From NCBI GenBank assembly GCA_001805005.1, contig MHDO01000149.1, positions 1 to 42,503 on the forward strand: a stretch of 42,503 bases of DNA, read 5' to 3'. Shown in pieces: positions 16,324 to 24,433 of the stretch. This DNA is from Nitrospinae bacterium RIFCSPLOWO2_12_39_16 (lineage in GTDB: Bacteria > Nitrospinota > Nitrospinia > UBA9942). Position numbers and translations under genes: made by a program. Below the pieces are notes generated by a model. It was given only the letters and a program-made list of their open reading frames with translations, did no database searches and was not told where the DNA came from. Each line of letters opens with the position of its first letter. Positions within the stretch are counted from its first letter, which is position 1.

Positions 16324-17121
16324 ATGAAAAAAATATTATTTAAACTTTCAATTTTTTTCTTTGTGTCCTTCCTGTTCTTCGTGGTTAATCAGGTTTTTGT
16401 CCCTTCATTATCAGAGGCATCGGAATGTATCCTTATTGAACCGGAAGAGATGAAAAGGAGGTATGAAGACAGGGCAATTCTTTTAAACGATATGTTTATA
16501 TTTGATATTCGTTCCTATACGATAGCCAATAAGGGGAAAAGGATTCCGATGTCTATGGGGATCACCTATGAATCTATTGAAAATGAGTTTGTCTATGAGA
16601 TAGAGGTGTGGAAAGGGAAAGATGTTTATTTAGTAGGTGAAGATACAGAATCAACAGAGAACTTCTGCAAAGCCATGCTGGAAAAAAATTATCCAATTGA
16701 TGATATTTATGTTCTAAAGGGGGGTATGAATGCATGGAATGGACATGTTATCACTGGGAAGTTTGAGGATGTGAACTGTGAGGAGATAAATTTGGAAGAG
16801 TTATTGGGACTGAAAGATTCAGAAAGGAAAGTTGAATTTGTTGATATTCGTTCTCTAATAGATTATGAGAAGGGACATATTCCGGGTGCAGTAGGGGAAG
16901 GTGCGTTCAGGCGTGAAAATCTGTGTCTAACAGGTGTATTCTCAAGGGCGGTAAAGGAAGATGGTGCTGTGGTCTTTGTGGGATATACAGAGGCAGAAAC
17001 AGTGCATAGATGCAGGGCGCTGAAATGGGCAGTTGGATATAACAATATGTATGCACTTAAAGGAAGCATGAAGGCATGGAAAGGGAAGCTTGAAAAGGGA
17101 AAATTTGAGGGGCGGTATTAA
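16324..17121 (+). CDS. Exported tandem rhodanese-like protein B (catalytic Cys missing)
   Basis: 265 residues from ATG 16324, preceded by GGAGGTGG. Signal peptide to about residue 32 (SEA|SEC), with the FFFVSFLFFVV core encoded by a TTCCTGTTCTTCGTGGTT-type repeat arm. Two rhodanese-like domains end in DIYVLKGGMNAWNG and NMYALKGSMKAWKG. Loops read LVGEDTESTENFC and FVGYTEAETVHRC, so the catalytic Cys is replaced by Gly, while the start-of-domain Cys (SEC, VNC) and the post-loop Cys (NFC, HRC) are kept; one additional Cys (NLC) is present. It is the closest relative of the C-terminal half of the protein at 18076 and of the gene on the other side of the DUF4160 cassette. Periplasmic or secreted binding module by inference. 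Confidence 0.87.
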   Translation: MKKILFKLSIFFFVSFLFFVVNQVFVPSLSEASECILIEPEEMKRRYEDRAILLNDMFIFDIRSYTIANKGKRIPMSMGITYESIENEFVYEIEVWKGKDVYLVGEDTESTENFCKAMLEKNYPIDDIYVLKGGMNAWNGHVITGKFEDVNCEEINLEELLGLKDSERKVEFVDIRSLIDYEKGHIPGAVGEGAFRRENLCLTGVFSRAVKEDGAVVFVGYTEAETVHRCRALKWAVGYNNMYALKGSMKAWKGKLEKGKFEGRY

Positions 17122-17128
17122 AAATATC

Positions 17129-18058
17129 TTGAGAGTGTTAGTGAAAAGTGTCAGTGTCAGCAAAAAAATACTGATACTAACGCTAACGCTAACACTGACA
17201 CTATCAACTATAGTTAATGGAGAGAAAACAGAGATGCCAATAGAGATGGTTTTTGTAAGAGGCGGCTGTTTTCAGATGGGAGATATTTTTGGGGATGCAG
17301 AGAACAATGAAGAACCAGTGCATAAGGCATGGAAAGGCGGGCATCATCAGCATCATCAAGGGGCTAACGAAAAACCTGTGCATGAGATATGTGTGGACGA
17401 TTTTTATATAGGGAAATATGAGGTAACAGTAGGCGAGTTTAAGGAGTTTGTAAATGCTACAGGATATAAAACAGACGCTGAAGTTGGAGATGGTTGTTAT
17501 GGCTGGTCAGGGAGTAAATGGGAAAAGGACAGAAGCAGGAATTGGCGTAATCCTGGTTTTCTACAAGATGACAATCATCCGGTATCCTGTGTAACATGGG
17601 ATGATGCAGTAGTCTATATAGAGTGGCTGTCAGATAAGACAGGTAAAATGTATCGTTTGCCCACAGAGGCTGAATGGGAATATGCAGCGAGGAGCGGAGG
17701 TAAGGCAGAAAAATGGGCAGGGACAAATATTGAGTCGGAGCTTTCGGATTATGGATGGTACAATAAAAACTCTAAAGGTAAAACACATCCAGCAGGCAAT
17801 AAAAAATCAAATGGATTGGGATTATATGACATGACAGGGAATGTGTGGGAGTGGGTACAGGACTGGTATGACGAGAATTATTACAACAGCAGCCCTAAGA
17901 ATAATCCACAGGGACCAACTTCTGGCTCCTACCATATCCATCGCGGCGGCAGTTGGTATTTCAGTTCCCATCATGCAAGGATTACAAGTCGTCACCCTTA
18001 TACCCCCGACTACAGGTGCTATAGCCTCGGTTTTCGCTTTGCAGCCTCCACAAAATAA
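17129..18058 (+). CDS. Exported SUMF1/FGE-like protein 3 with His-rich insert
   Basis: About 309 residues; the start is unresolved among TTG 17090 (overlapping the upstream gene), TTG 17129 and GTG 17135. I use 17129 because GAGGGGCGG ends about 14 bases before it. The signal peptide core LILTLTLTLTLST comes from a CTAACG/CACTGA 6-nt repeat and its n-region from the complementary GTGTCAGTGTCAG. SUMF1 motifs are complete: MVFVRGGCFQMGD, FYIGKYEVTVGEF, YRLPTEAEWEYAARS, DMTGNVWEWVQDWYD, HRGGSWYF, LGFRFA. The catalytic Cys pair after RGGS is absent. An insert with GGHHQHHQG splits a duplicated EEPVH/EKPVH motif, giving a possible metal-binding loop. Next to the WD40-rhodanese gene (17-base gap). 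Confidence 0.83.
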   Translation: MRVLVKSVSVSKKILILTLTLTLTLSTIVNGEKTEMPIEMVFVRGGCFQMGDIFGDAENNEEPVHKAWKGGHHQHHQGANEKPVHEICVDDFYIGKYEVTVGEFKEFVNATGYKTDAEVGDGCYGWSGSKWEKDRSRNWRNPGFLQDDNHPVSCVTWDDAVVYIEWLSDKTGKMYRLPTEAEWEYAARSGGKAEKWAGTNIESELSDYGWYNKNSKGKTHPAGNKKSNGLGLYDMTGNVWEWVQDWYDENYYNSSPKNNPQGPTSGSYHIHRGGSWYFSSHHARITSRHPYTPDYRCYSLGFRFAASTK

Positions 18059-18075
18059 AATTTATTGTTTCAACT

Positions 18076-21015
18076 ATGCAAGTTTTTCGGAAGTTTTATA
18101 AAATACTGCTACTGTTATTCGTTCCCACACTCTGCGTGGGAATGTTTATTATCTTAAACCCTGTCTACGCCTCTGAAATGCCTGCCCATGAACGATTTAA
18201 TCAGGGAGTTGATGCTGAATTAACCCATGAAACAAGTTCAGGGCAAGGTTCAGCACAAGTATTTGTTCAGATGGGGCATTCAGAATCGGTTCTTTCTGTA
18301 GCTTTCTCCAATAATGGAAAATATATATTATCAGGAGGCAAGGATAAAATCCTCATACTCTGGGATGCACCCACAGGGAGGGAGATACGAAAATTTGAAG
18401 GGCATACGAGTGATGTTAATTCAGTTGCCTTTAGTTATGACGGGAGGATTCTGGCATCAGGTGGTAGGGATAAAACCATAATTCTGTGGGATATTAATAC
18501 AGGAAATATCATAAAAACATTTATAGGTCATACATCCACTGTCAAATCAGTTGCCATTAGCCCTGATGGAAGGATTCTGGCATCAGGGAGTTGGGATAAA
18601 ACTATAATCCTGTGGGATATTGAAACGGGGAGTGCTATAAAAACACTTAAGGGACATAATGACTATATTGATTCAGTTGCCTTTAGTCCTGATGGAAGGA
18701 CTCTTGCATCGGGGAGTCAGGATAAAACCATAAAACTATGGGAAATATCTACAGGAAGGGAGATGCGGAAATTTGAAGGGCATACCGGTCATGTCAAATC
18801 AGTTTCCTTTAGTCCTGATGGAAAAATTATCGCATCAGGTATTGATAAAGATATAACCCTGTGGAATATAGAAACAGGGAGTGCTATAAGGACACTTAAA
18901 GGACATGATGATATGGTATTGTCAGTTGCCTTTAGTCCTGTTGGAAAGGTTCTCTCATCAGGTGGGATTGATAAAAACATAATTCTCTGGGATATTGATA
19001 CAGGCAATGTCATAAAAACATTCAAAGGACAAACTGACTATATCAGTTCAGTTGCTTTAAGTCCTGATGGAAGAACTCTATGCTCAGGGAGTTTTGATAA
19101 CACCGTACTCCTCTGGGATATAGAAACAGGGAGTGATATAAGGACACTTAAAGGGCATAATTTTTATGCCAAATCAGTTGCCTTCAGTCCAGATGGAAGG
19201 ATTCTGGCGTCAGAGAGTTATGACACCGTACTCCTCTGGGATATAGAAACAGGGAGTGCTATAAAGACACTTAAAGGACATAATGAGTGGGTATCTGCAG
19301 TTGCCTTCAGCCCTGATGGAAAAGTTTTTGCATCGGGTGGCTGGGATAAAACTATAATTCTCTGGGATGTTGCAGCAGGTAGTGCTATAAGAACATTCAG
19401 AGGGCATACTTCATGGGTCAAATCAGTTGCCTTTAGTCCTGATGGAAAGATGCTGGTATCTGTGGGACAGGATGACGCTATAATCCTCTGGGATGTGGCA
19501 GCAGGCAGTGCTATAAAAACGCTGAAAGGACATTGGGTCAAATCAGTTGCCTTTAGTCCTGATGGAAAGAGTATAGCATCAGGTGGTGATTACAATATAA
19601 CCCTTTTGGATGTTGCAACAGGAAATGTAATAAAGACTTTCACCGGCCATACCGATTGGGTTGTACCAGTCACCTTCAGCCATGATGGAAGGCTTTTAGC
19701 ATCAGGGAGTGTTGATAAAGCTGTAATACTCTGGGATGTTGAGAAAGGTAATGCCATAAAAACACTAAGAGGACACAGTAATAATGTCGTCTCAGTTGCC
19801 TTCAGCCATGATGGAAGGCTTTTAGCATCAGGGAGTGTTGATAAAACTGTAATACTCTGGGATGTTGAGAAAGGTAATGCCATAAAAACACTAAGAGGAC
19901 ATAATGATATACTTTTATCAGTTGCCTTTAGTCCTGCTAAAAGGATTCTCGTATCAGGGAGTGGCGATGGAACGAGCAGATGCTGGGATATAAATACAGG
20001 GAGGGAGATTGCCCAGTTTATAGGTTTTAGTAATGGAGAGTGGATTGTGATTACCCCTGAAGGCTATTACAATTCCTCTGCAAATGGTGATAAACTTTTG
20101 AATGTAAGGGTCGGCAATAATGTTTATGGAATGGATCGGTATCGCTCATCATTTTATAACCCCAGGATTGTGGAGAATGCATTAAAACTTGAGGATTCAC
20201 AGAAAGCCATCTTAGAGGTTATTGGAGGGCAAAAGGGGATATTGCCTACCATTTCTACAATCCCTGTAACAGAGAGGGGAAGAAAGGAATGTATACCTAT
20301 TGATGCAGAGGAAATGCAGAGACGATACGAGAATAAGCCACTTCTCTTTGATAATATGTTTATATTTGATATTCGTCCTCTTAAAATGGCTGTGAAAGGA
20401 AAATCCATCCCATTTGTAAAGCAAACCAATTGGGATATGTTCAGGGTAAAATATATTTATAATGTAGAAATGTGGAAGGGTAAAGATGTTTATCTGATTG
20501 GTGAAGACTCAGAATCAACGAAGAGTTTTTGCGAAGAGATGCTCAAAAAAGATTATAGTGTGAATGATATTTATTATTTAAAAGGTGGAATAGATGCCTG
20601 GAATGGACCTGTCAGGATGCCTTTTAAAGATGTCCAGTGTGAAGGTCTTGATGGGGATGAAATAAAAAAAATGATGGAGGGAGGACAGAAGGTTTATATA
20701 ATAGACTGGCGTCATCCAAACGATTTTTATAATGGCGGGCATATCCCTGACTCAATAAATGGATATGGGAAAGAAGGTATTTTTGGAGGGATTGAAGACA
20801 TGCTTAGGGGATACTTTAGATTCAGACCAATTTATATAGATGTAATCAGAGATAATGCCATAGCAGTGTTTATAGATGATACAGAGTGGAAAGGATTGCA
20901 TCGCTGTAAGATTGAGAAGAGGGCAAGTGGTGTAATGGATAAGATGTATTATTTAAAAGGTGGTATTGAAAACTGGAAAGGGTCTCTGGAGAAAGAATCA
21001 TGGCAGCAAAAATAA
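18076..21015 (+). CDS. Exported WD40 (14 repeats) fused to two rhodanese-like domains
   Basis: 979 residues. Signal peptide to about residue 32 (VYA|SE), partly encoded by the palindrome GTTCCCACactctgcGTGGGAA, which reads VPTLCVGM. Fourteen WD40 repeats (GH...SVAFSPDGR..ASGS.DKTIILWD) fill about residues 65-655, most simply two seven-bladed propellers. Then comes the cap GEWIVITPEGYYNSS followed by NVRVGNNVY, a segment I know from bacterial WD40-caspase proteins. Instead of a caspase, two degenerate rhodanese domains follow (about 735-975) with loops LIGEDSESTKSFC and FIDDTEWKGLHRC and the same Cys pair per domain. No SD is evident at ATG 18076. The C-terminal half resembles protein B at 16324, suggesting fusion of neighbouring genes' domains. 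Likely an extracytoplasmic interaction hub. Confidence 0.88.
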   Translation: MQVFRKFYKILLLLFVPTLCVGMFIILNPVYASEMPAHERFNQGVDAELTHETSSGQGSAQVFVQMGHSESVLSVAFSNNGKYILSGGKDKILILWDAPTGREIRKFEGHTSDVNSVAFSYDGRILASGGRDKTIILWDINTGNIIKTFIGHTSTVKSVAISPDGRILASGSWDKTIILWDIETGSAIKTLKGHNDYIDSVAFSPDGRTLASGSQDKTIKLWEISTGREMRKFEGHTGHVKSVSFSPDGKIIASGIDKDITLWNIETGSAIRTLKGHDDMVLSVAFSPVGKVLSSGGIDKNIILWDIDTGNVIKTFKGQTDYISSVALSPDGRTLCSGSFDNTVLLWDIETGSDIRTLKGHNFYAKSVAFSPDGRILASESYDTVLLWDIETGSAIKTLKGHNEWVSAVAFSPDGKVFASGGWDKTIILWDVAAGSAIRTFRGHTSWVKSVAFSPDGKMLVSVGQDDAIILWDVAAGSAIKTLKGHWVKSVAFSPDGKSIASGGDYNITLLDVATGNVIKTFTGHTDWVVPVTFSHDGRLLASGSVDKAVILWDVEKGNAIKTLRGHSNNVVSVAFSHDGRLLASGSVDKTVILWDVEKGNAIKTLRGHNDILLSVAFSPAKRILVSGSGDGTSRCWDINTGREIAQFIGFSNGEWIVITPEGYYNSSANGDKLLNVRVGNNVYGMDRYRSSFYNPRIVENALKLEDSQKAILEVIGGQKGILPTISTIPVTERGRKECIPIDAEEMQRRYENKPLLFDNMFIFDIRPLKMAVKGKSIPFVKQTNWDMFRVKYIYNVEMWKGKDVYLIGEDSESTKSFCEEMLKKDYSVNDIYYLKGGIDAWNGPVRMPFKDVQCEGLDGDEIKKMMEGGQKVYIIDWRHPNDFYNGGHIPDSINGYGKEGIFGGIEDMLRGYFRFRPIYIDVIRDNAIAVFIDDTEWKGLHRCKIEKRASGVMDKMYYLKGGIENWKGSLEKESWQQK
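18121..18144. repeat. Palindromic repeat GTTCCCAC/GTGGGAA inside a signal peptide
   Basis: Seven-base stem TTCCCAC (18122-18128) and GTGGGAA (18136-18142) with a seven-base loop. I recognise this as a dispersed repeat seen in other environmental genomes, usually translated as VPTLCVG; here it is part of the signal peptide h-region. Confidence 0.65.
19675..19901 (+). repeat. Near-identical tandem WD40 repeat units (12 and 13)
   Basis: Bases 19675-19775 and 19801-19901 differ at one position over 101 bases, with a 126-base period (42 codons). All other repeats of the gene are clearly diverged, so this is a recent internal duplication or conversion. Confidence 0.85.
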
Positions 21016-21800
21016 CAGAAGTCAGAAGCCAGAAGCCAGAAGCAAGAAGTCAGAATATCTTTACTCTGTTTTCTGTTCTCTGTCTTTTGTCCTCTGTCCT
21101 CTGGTGTCTGATATTGGCACCCATGTTAGTCAGTGCTGACAGTGAAATGAAAGGGGGGTATCGCAATGATTATCTGCCGAGAGGGATTGTTCCTAAACAT
21201 GAAATGGATAAAGCTGAAAACTGGATTGCTATATTTGAACATTCAAAGCGTGATGAATGGCAAGAGCCAGATAAGGTAATTGAAAAAATGAACTTAAAAG
21301 ATGGTGATGTAATTGCTGATATTGGGGCAGGGTCAGGCTATTTTACAAGGCGGTTTGCCATGGCTGTTGGGCTTACAGGGAAGGCTTATGGAGTGGATAT
21401 TGAGCCTGAGTTGGTTAAATACATGGGTGATGATGCGCAAAAATTAAATCTTAAAAATTATATACCACGATTAGCAACAATGGCTGACTCAGGCCTTGAT
21501 CCCGGTAGTGTTGATGTGGTCTTTATATGTCTTACCTATCATCATATTGAGGATAGAATTAATTATATGAATAAACTTAAAAAGATTTTGAAAAAAGGCG
21601 GAAGGGTTGTAATTGTCGCATTTTATAAAAAGAAGATGGACTTCGGTCCCCCTCCTGATAATAAGATTTCGGAGGAAGTAACGATAGAAGAGATGAAAGA
21701 GGCTGGTTATCATCTTACCAAGCGGCTTGATTTTTTGAGATATCAGTATTTTCTTGAATTTGAGCCAGTTGAAAATCAGCCACAGACTTACACAGATTAA
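21000..21800 (+). CDS. Exported class I SAM-dependent methyltransferase
   Basis: 266 residues from ATG 21000, overlapping the previous gene by 16 bases with GGAGAAAG as ribosome site. Signal peptide to about residue 46 (LVSA|DS), its n-region coded by CAGAAGC heptamers (21016-21050) and its core by the complementary CTGTCC-type arm. The Rossmann methyltransferase fold is shown by motif I VIADIGAGSGYF, the acidic residue at the end of beta 2 (YGVDIEP), DVVFICLTYHHIED and KKGGRVVIVAFYK. Preceding RDEWQEPDKVIEKM is typical of a subgroup of UbiE/type 11-like methyltransferases that often carry export signals. The substrate is unknown. Export is odd because SAM is cytoplasmic; either SAM reaches the periplasm, or the domain is used for binding, or the N-terminus is a membrane anchor. 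Confidence 0.85.
   Translation: MAAKITEVRSQKPEARSQNIFTLFSVLCLLSSVLWCLILAPMLVSADSEMKGGYRNDYLPRGIVPKHEMDKAENWIAIFEHSKRDEWQEPDKVIEKMNLKDGDVIADIGAGSGYFTRRFAMAVGLTGKAYGVDIEPELVKYMGDDAQKLNLKNYIPRLATMADSGLDPGSVDVVFICLTYHHIEDRINYMNKLKKILKKGGRVVIVAFYKKKMDFGPPPDNKISEEVTIEEMKEAGYHLTKRLDFLRYQYFLEFEPVENQPQTYTD
21016..21050 (+). repeat. Five CAGAAGC-like heptamers in the methyltransferase signal peptide
   Basis: CAGAAGT, three CAGAAGC and AAGAAGT; read TEVRSQKPEARSQ. The same family as the loop insert in propeller paralogues 1 and 2. Confidence 0.88.
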
Positions 21801-21845
21801 ACAAGAAAGATACTGAAACCACAGATTACACAGATTATTAAAACT

Positions 21846-23372
21846 ATGAAACAATATAAGAATAGAACAATTTTATGCTTACTGCTTACTGTCTACTGCC
21901 TATTGCTTACTGTTAATGTTTATGCCTCTGTTTGGCAGAAGCCTGTCTTGATAGATGCAGGGACAGGTGATGCCTTCAGAACGAATATTGCCTTTGACCC
22001 TTATGGAAATGCCATGGCAGTGTTTGAGCAGTATACAGATGGCTTCTCAAGGATATATGCAAATCAATTTTTATTTAATAAAAATGGGTGGCAGAGACCT
22101 GTTATTATTGATGCAGGACCAAGTAATGCATATGTATCACGGGTTGCCTTTAACCAGAGCGGTGATGCCATTGCCATCTTCAAGCAGAGTGATGGAAGCA
22201 TATATCGTATCTATGCAAATCATTTTATCAGAACTGAAGGATGGAAAGGACCTGTTGCAATTGATGTAGGAACTGGAGACGCAGATGGACATCAGATAAC
22301 TTATAATGCTGATGGTAATGCTGTTGTGGTTTTTGAGCAGAAGCATAAAGGTATATACAGGATTTTTGCCAATCAATACAGGAGGGAAGAGGGTTGGCGT
22401 GGTGCAGTGGTAATTGATAGTGGTAATTGCAATGGATATTTTCCCTATCCTGCCTTTGATTATCAGGGAAATATCTATGTGATTTATTACAAGGAGGAGG
22501 GGAGTGGTCTTGAGGTATATGTAAATAAATACGAGGAGGGAAATAAGATATGGGGTAAACCTCTTCGCCTAACCGATGGACAGACTGTTGTTAAACATGA
22601 AGATTGGAATAAAAAGAGGGGTTATGTAAATAGAGGTATTACAGGAATATATAATCCGCTTTTTCTTCCTGAGATTAAAAAAAAGATTTATGCAGGGAAT
22701 TATACTTACAATATTAAGCGATTTGAGACCCCGTCTAAGATAGATTCAAGATTCAGAGATGCCTATACCCCTTCTGTGGTATGTGATAAAAATGGGCAGG
22801 TATTTGCATTTTTTGTAAAATGGGATGGGGAGTATCAAAGGGGATATACAGCAGTATACAGGGATAAAGATGGCTGGAGTAAGCCTGAGATTATTGATGC
22901 AAGAGGTGGAGATGTTGAGCATATAAGGGCTGCAATAAATTCAAAAGGTGAAATAGCCTTGGTATTTACTCAATGGCAATTAGAGAGTCAAAGAGCAAAA
23001 GGGTCAGAAAATCAGAGAGAGAATTTAAGAATACATGGAAGAATATACACACCTTCATCTGATTGGGGAAAGGCGGAGATTATTGATGCGGGCAGAAAGG
23101 ATGCCTATGGTCCAGCAGTGATATTCAATGGCGATGATGAAATTATAGCGATATGGTGTCAGTGGGAAGAAGAAACTGTAAAAACTTATAGGAATGATTA
23201 TATAAAAGAAAGAGGATGGGGGAAGGCAGTAAGAGCAGAAATGGAAGATGAATCCTGCGGCGGTTGTGGATTAAGGATTGCGGCATCTCAAGATGGAATG
23301 CTCATCGCTATATTTGAACAGAAGGTCTCCGTTAAAGAAAGGACAAAAATATACGGTATAGAGAGGAAATAA
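21846..23372 (+). CDS. Exported beta-propeller-like repeat protein
   Basis: 508 residues from ATG 21846; no clear SD. Signal peptide to residue 27 (VYA|SV), its core LCLLLTVYCLLLTV encoded by five GCTTACT-like heptamers (21877-21911). The mature part consists of seven to eight repeats of about 55 residues with the pattern GW.KPVIIDAG, then F...GNA.AVFEQ, then R.YAN, a beta-sheet repeat found in secreted propeller proteins; I cannot name a characterised member. One repeat contains a loop insert (ESQRAKGSENQREN) from AGAGTCA-like repeats at about 22981-23015, again between blades. The penultimate CGGC motif is unique here. A binding or structural role outside the cytoplasm is inferred. Confidence 0.8.
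   Translation: MKQYKNRTILCLLLTVYCLLLTVNVYASVWQKPVLIDAGTGDAFRTNIAFDPYGNAMAVFEQYTDGFSRIYANQFLFNKNGWQRPVIIDAGPSNAYVSRVAFNQSGDAIAIFKQSDGSIYRIYANHFIRTEGWKGPVAIDVGTGDADGHQITYNADGNAVVVFEQKHKGIYRIFANQYRREEGWRGAVVIDSGNCNGYFPYPAFDYQGNIYVIYYKEEGSGLEVYVNKYEEGNKIWGKPLRLTDGQTVVKHEDWNKKRGYVNRGITGIYNPLFLPEIKKKIYAGNYTYNIKRFETPSKIDSRFRDAYTPSVVCDKNGQVFAFFVKWDGEYQRGYTAVYRDKDGWSKPEIIDARGGDVEHIRAAINSKGEIALVFTQWQLESQRAKGSENQRENLRIHGRIYTPSSDWGKAEIIDAGRKDAYGPAVIFNGDDEIIAIWCQWEEETVKTYRNDYIKERGWGKAVRAEMEDESCGGCGLRIAASQDGMLIAIFEQKVSVKERTKIYGIERK
21877..21911 (+). repeat. Five GCTTACT-like heptamers in a signal-peptide core
   Basis: GCTTACT, GCTTACT, GTCTACT, GCCTATT, GCTTACT; read as a Leu/Val-rich core with a seven-residue period. 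Confidence 0.85.
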
Positions 23373-23398
23373 GAAGGGTTGTAATAGATTTGTAAAAG

Positions 23399-23427
23399 TT
23401 GCATAGGTGGGCATTTTAAGTTATAAT
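23399..23427 (+). promoter_or_regulatory. Candidate sigma70 promoter upstream of SUMF1 gene 4
   Basis: TTGCAT (23399-23404), 17-base spacer, TATAAT (23422-23427), 42 bases before the ATG at 23469, with SD AAGGAG (23458-23463) in between. The -10 box is perfect, the -35 box matches only TTG. It lies in one of the few gaps (96 bases) without obvious repeats, suggesting a new transcription unit here. Confidence 0.5.
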
Positions 23428-23468
23428 GACGGCTAATAAATCCCTGCGGTTATTGTGAAGGAGACAAT

Positions 23469-24311
23469 ATGAGACTAAAAAATATTATAAGTAGAAAGTT
23501 TTTAATCTATTGCGGAGGGGGAGGCTTATTTTTAATCCTCTTGATATTTATATATTATTTCTTTTTTGCTGTCGGCATGTCAAAAGACATGGTATTCATA
23601 CCAGGCGGGGAATTTATAATGGGGGTTAATATCCCAAAAGATGAGCAGGGGAAGAGAGAGGTGGAATTATCAATAGATATTGATGAGACACCAGCACATA
23701 AGATTTATGTAGATGGTTTTTATATAGATAAATACGAGGTTACAAATGCACAGTTTAAAAAATTTCTGAAGGCAACAAGCAGAAAATCTCTCCTTATTGA
23801 CCCGGTTGATAAAGGGGCTCCATACAACTGGAAGGAGGACAACTACCCTGAAGGGGAGGGGGATAACCCGGTTGTTCTTGTGGATTTTGAAGATGCAAAG
23901 GCATATTGTGAATGGAAAGGGAAGAGGTTGCCCACAGAAGAGGAATGGGAAAAGACATGTCGGGGAGATGATGGAAGAAAATGGAGTTATGGGAATGAAG
24001 ATGTTTCAGGATATGCTAACACAAGGGAGATAAATTTGAAGTGGTCAGGTCCAGTTGGCTCTTTTCCAAAAGATATTTCGCCCTATATGGTTTTTGATAT
24101 GACAGGTAATGTAATGGAATGGACAGAGTCTCACTATTTGCCATATCCTGAAACTGAAATGAGGGTAGGTTTTGGAGGACTTGAGAAGGTGATTCGTGGA
24201 GGAGGGTGGCTGATAGACCTTCAATCTTCAAGGTGTTCAAATCGCAATATTACTGCCACTGAAAAAAGACATAGAATGTTAGGTTTCAGATGTGCAAAGG
24301 ATATAAGATGA
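23469..24311 (+). CDS. Membrane-anchored SUMF1/FGE-like protein 4
   Basis: 280 residues from ATG 23469 with AAGGAG five bases upstream. A single hydrophobic segment (about residues 12-35) with no convincing cleavage site suggests an N-terminal membrane anchor; the rest would be periplasmic. SUMF1 motifs: MVFIPGGEFIMG, DETPAHKIYVDGFYIDKYEV, GKRLPTEEEWEKTCRG, DMTGNVMEWTES, VIRGGGWL and GFRCAK. After RGG the sequence has one Cys (SSRCSNRN) but not the CxxxxC pair of copper-dependent formylglycine-generating enzymes. Unlike most neighbours, its signal sequence is not visibly repeat-derived. Close in sequence to the next SUMF1 gene, with a 40-codon leader ORF between them. Confidence 0.87.
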   Translation: MRLKNIISRKFLIYCGGGGLFLILLIFIYYFFFAVGMSKDMVFIPGGEFIMGVNIPKDEQGKREVELSIDIDETPAHKIYVDGFYIDKYEVTNAQFKKFLKATSRKSLLIDPVDKGAPYNWKEDNYPEGEGDNPVVLVDFEDAKAYCEWKGKRLPTEEEWEKTCRGDDGRKWSYGNEDVSGYANTREINLKWSGPVGSFPKDISPYMVFDMTGNVMEWTESHYLPYPETEMRVGFGGLEKVIRGGGWLIDLQSSRCSNRNITATEKRHRMLGFRCAKDIR

Positions 24312-24433
24312 TGAACAAAAACCTAATGAAACCACAGAAGATGGGCACAGATAAACACAGATTTAAAAAGAAAAAAATTACCTGTATTCCTCCGTGTTTA
24401 TCTGTGGTTACTTCTATAAATTTCTATGCATGA
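24311..24433 (+). CDS. Putative 40-residue orphan leader / free-standing signal-peptide ORF
   Basis: ATG 24311 shares its A with the upstream stop TGA, and its own TGA (24431-24433) overlaps the next gene's ATG (ATGA, 24430-24433), so it is coupled on both sides. It begins MNKNL, like the signal peptides at 1576, 5981 and 24430, has a very basic middle (KHRFKKKK), then a less basic C-half ending NFYA. Its DNA is an inverted repeat: ACCACAGA near 24341 against TCTGTGGTTA near 24401. It looks like a signal-peptide module without a mature protein, or a regulatory leader. Expression is unproven. Confidence 0.4.
   Translation: MNKNLMKPQKMGTDKHRFKKKKITCIPPCLSVVTSINFYA

Noticed and set aside
19210..19883. 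Long open frames on the minus strand of the WD40 gene
   Set aside because: They are antisense images of the repetitive WD40 codons, with Ser/Pro/Leu-rich nonsense composition and no start context.
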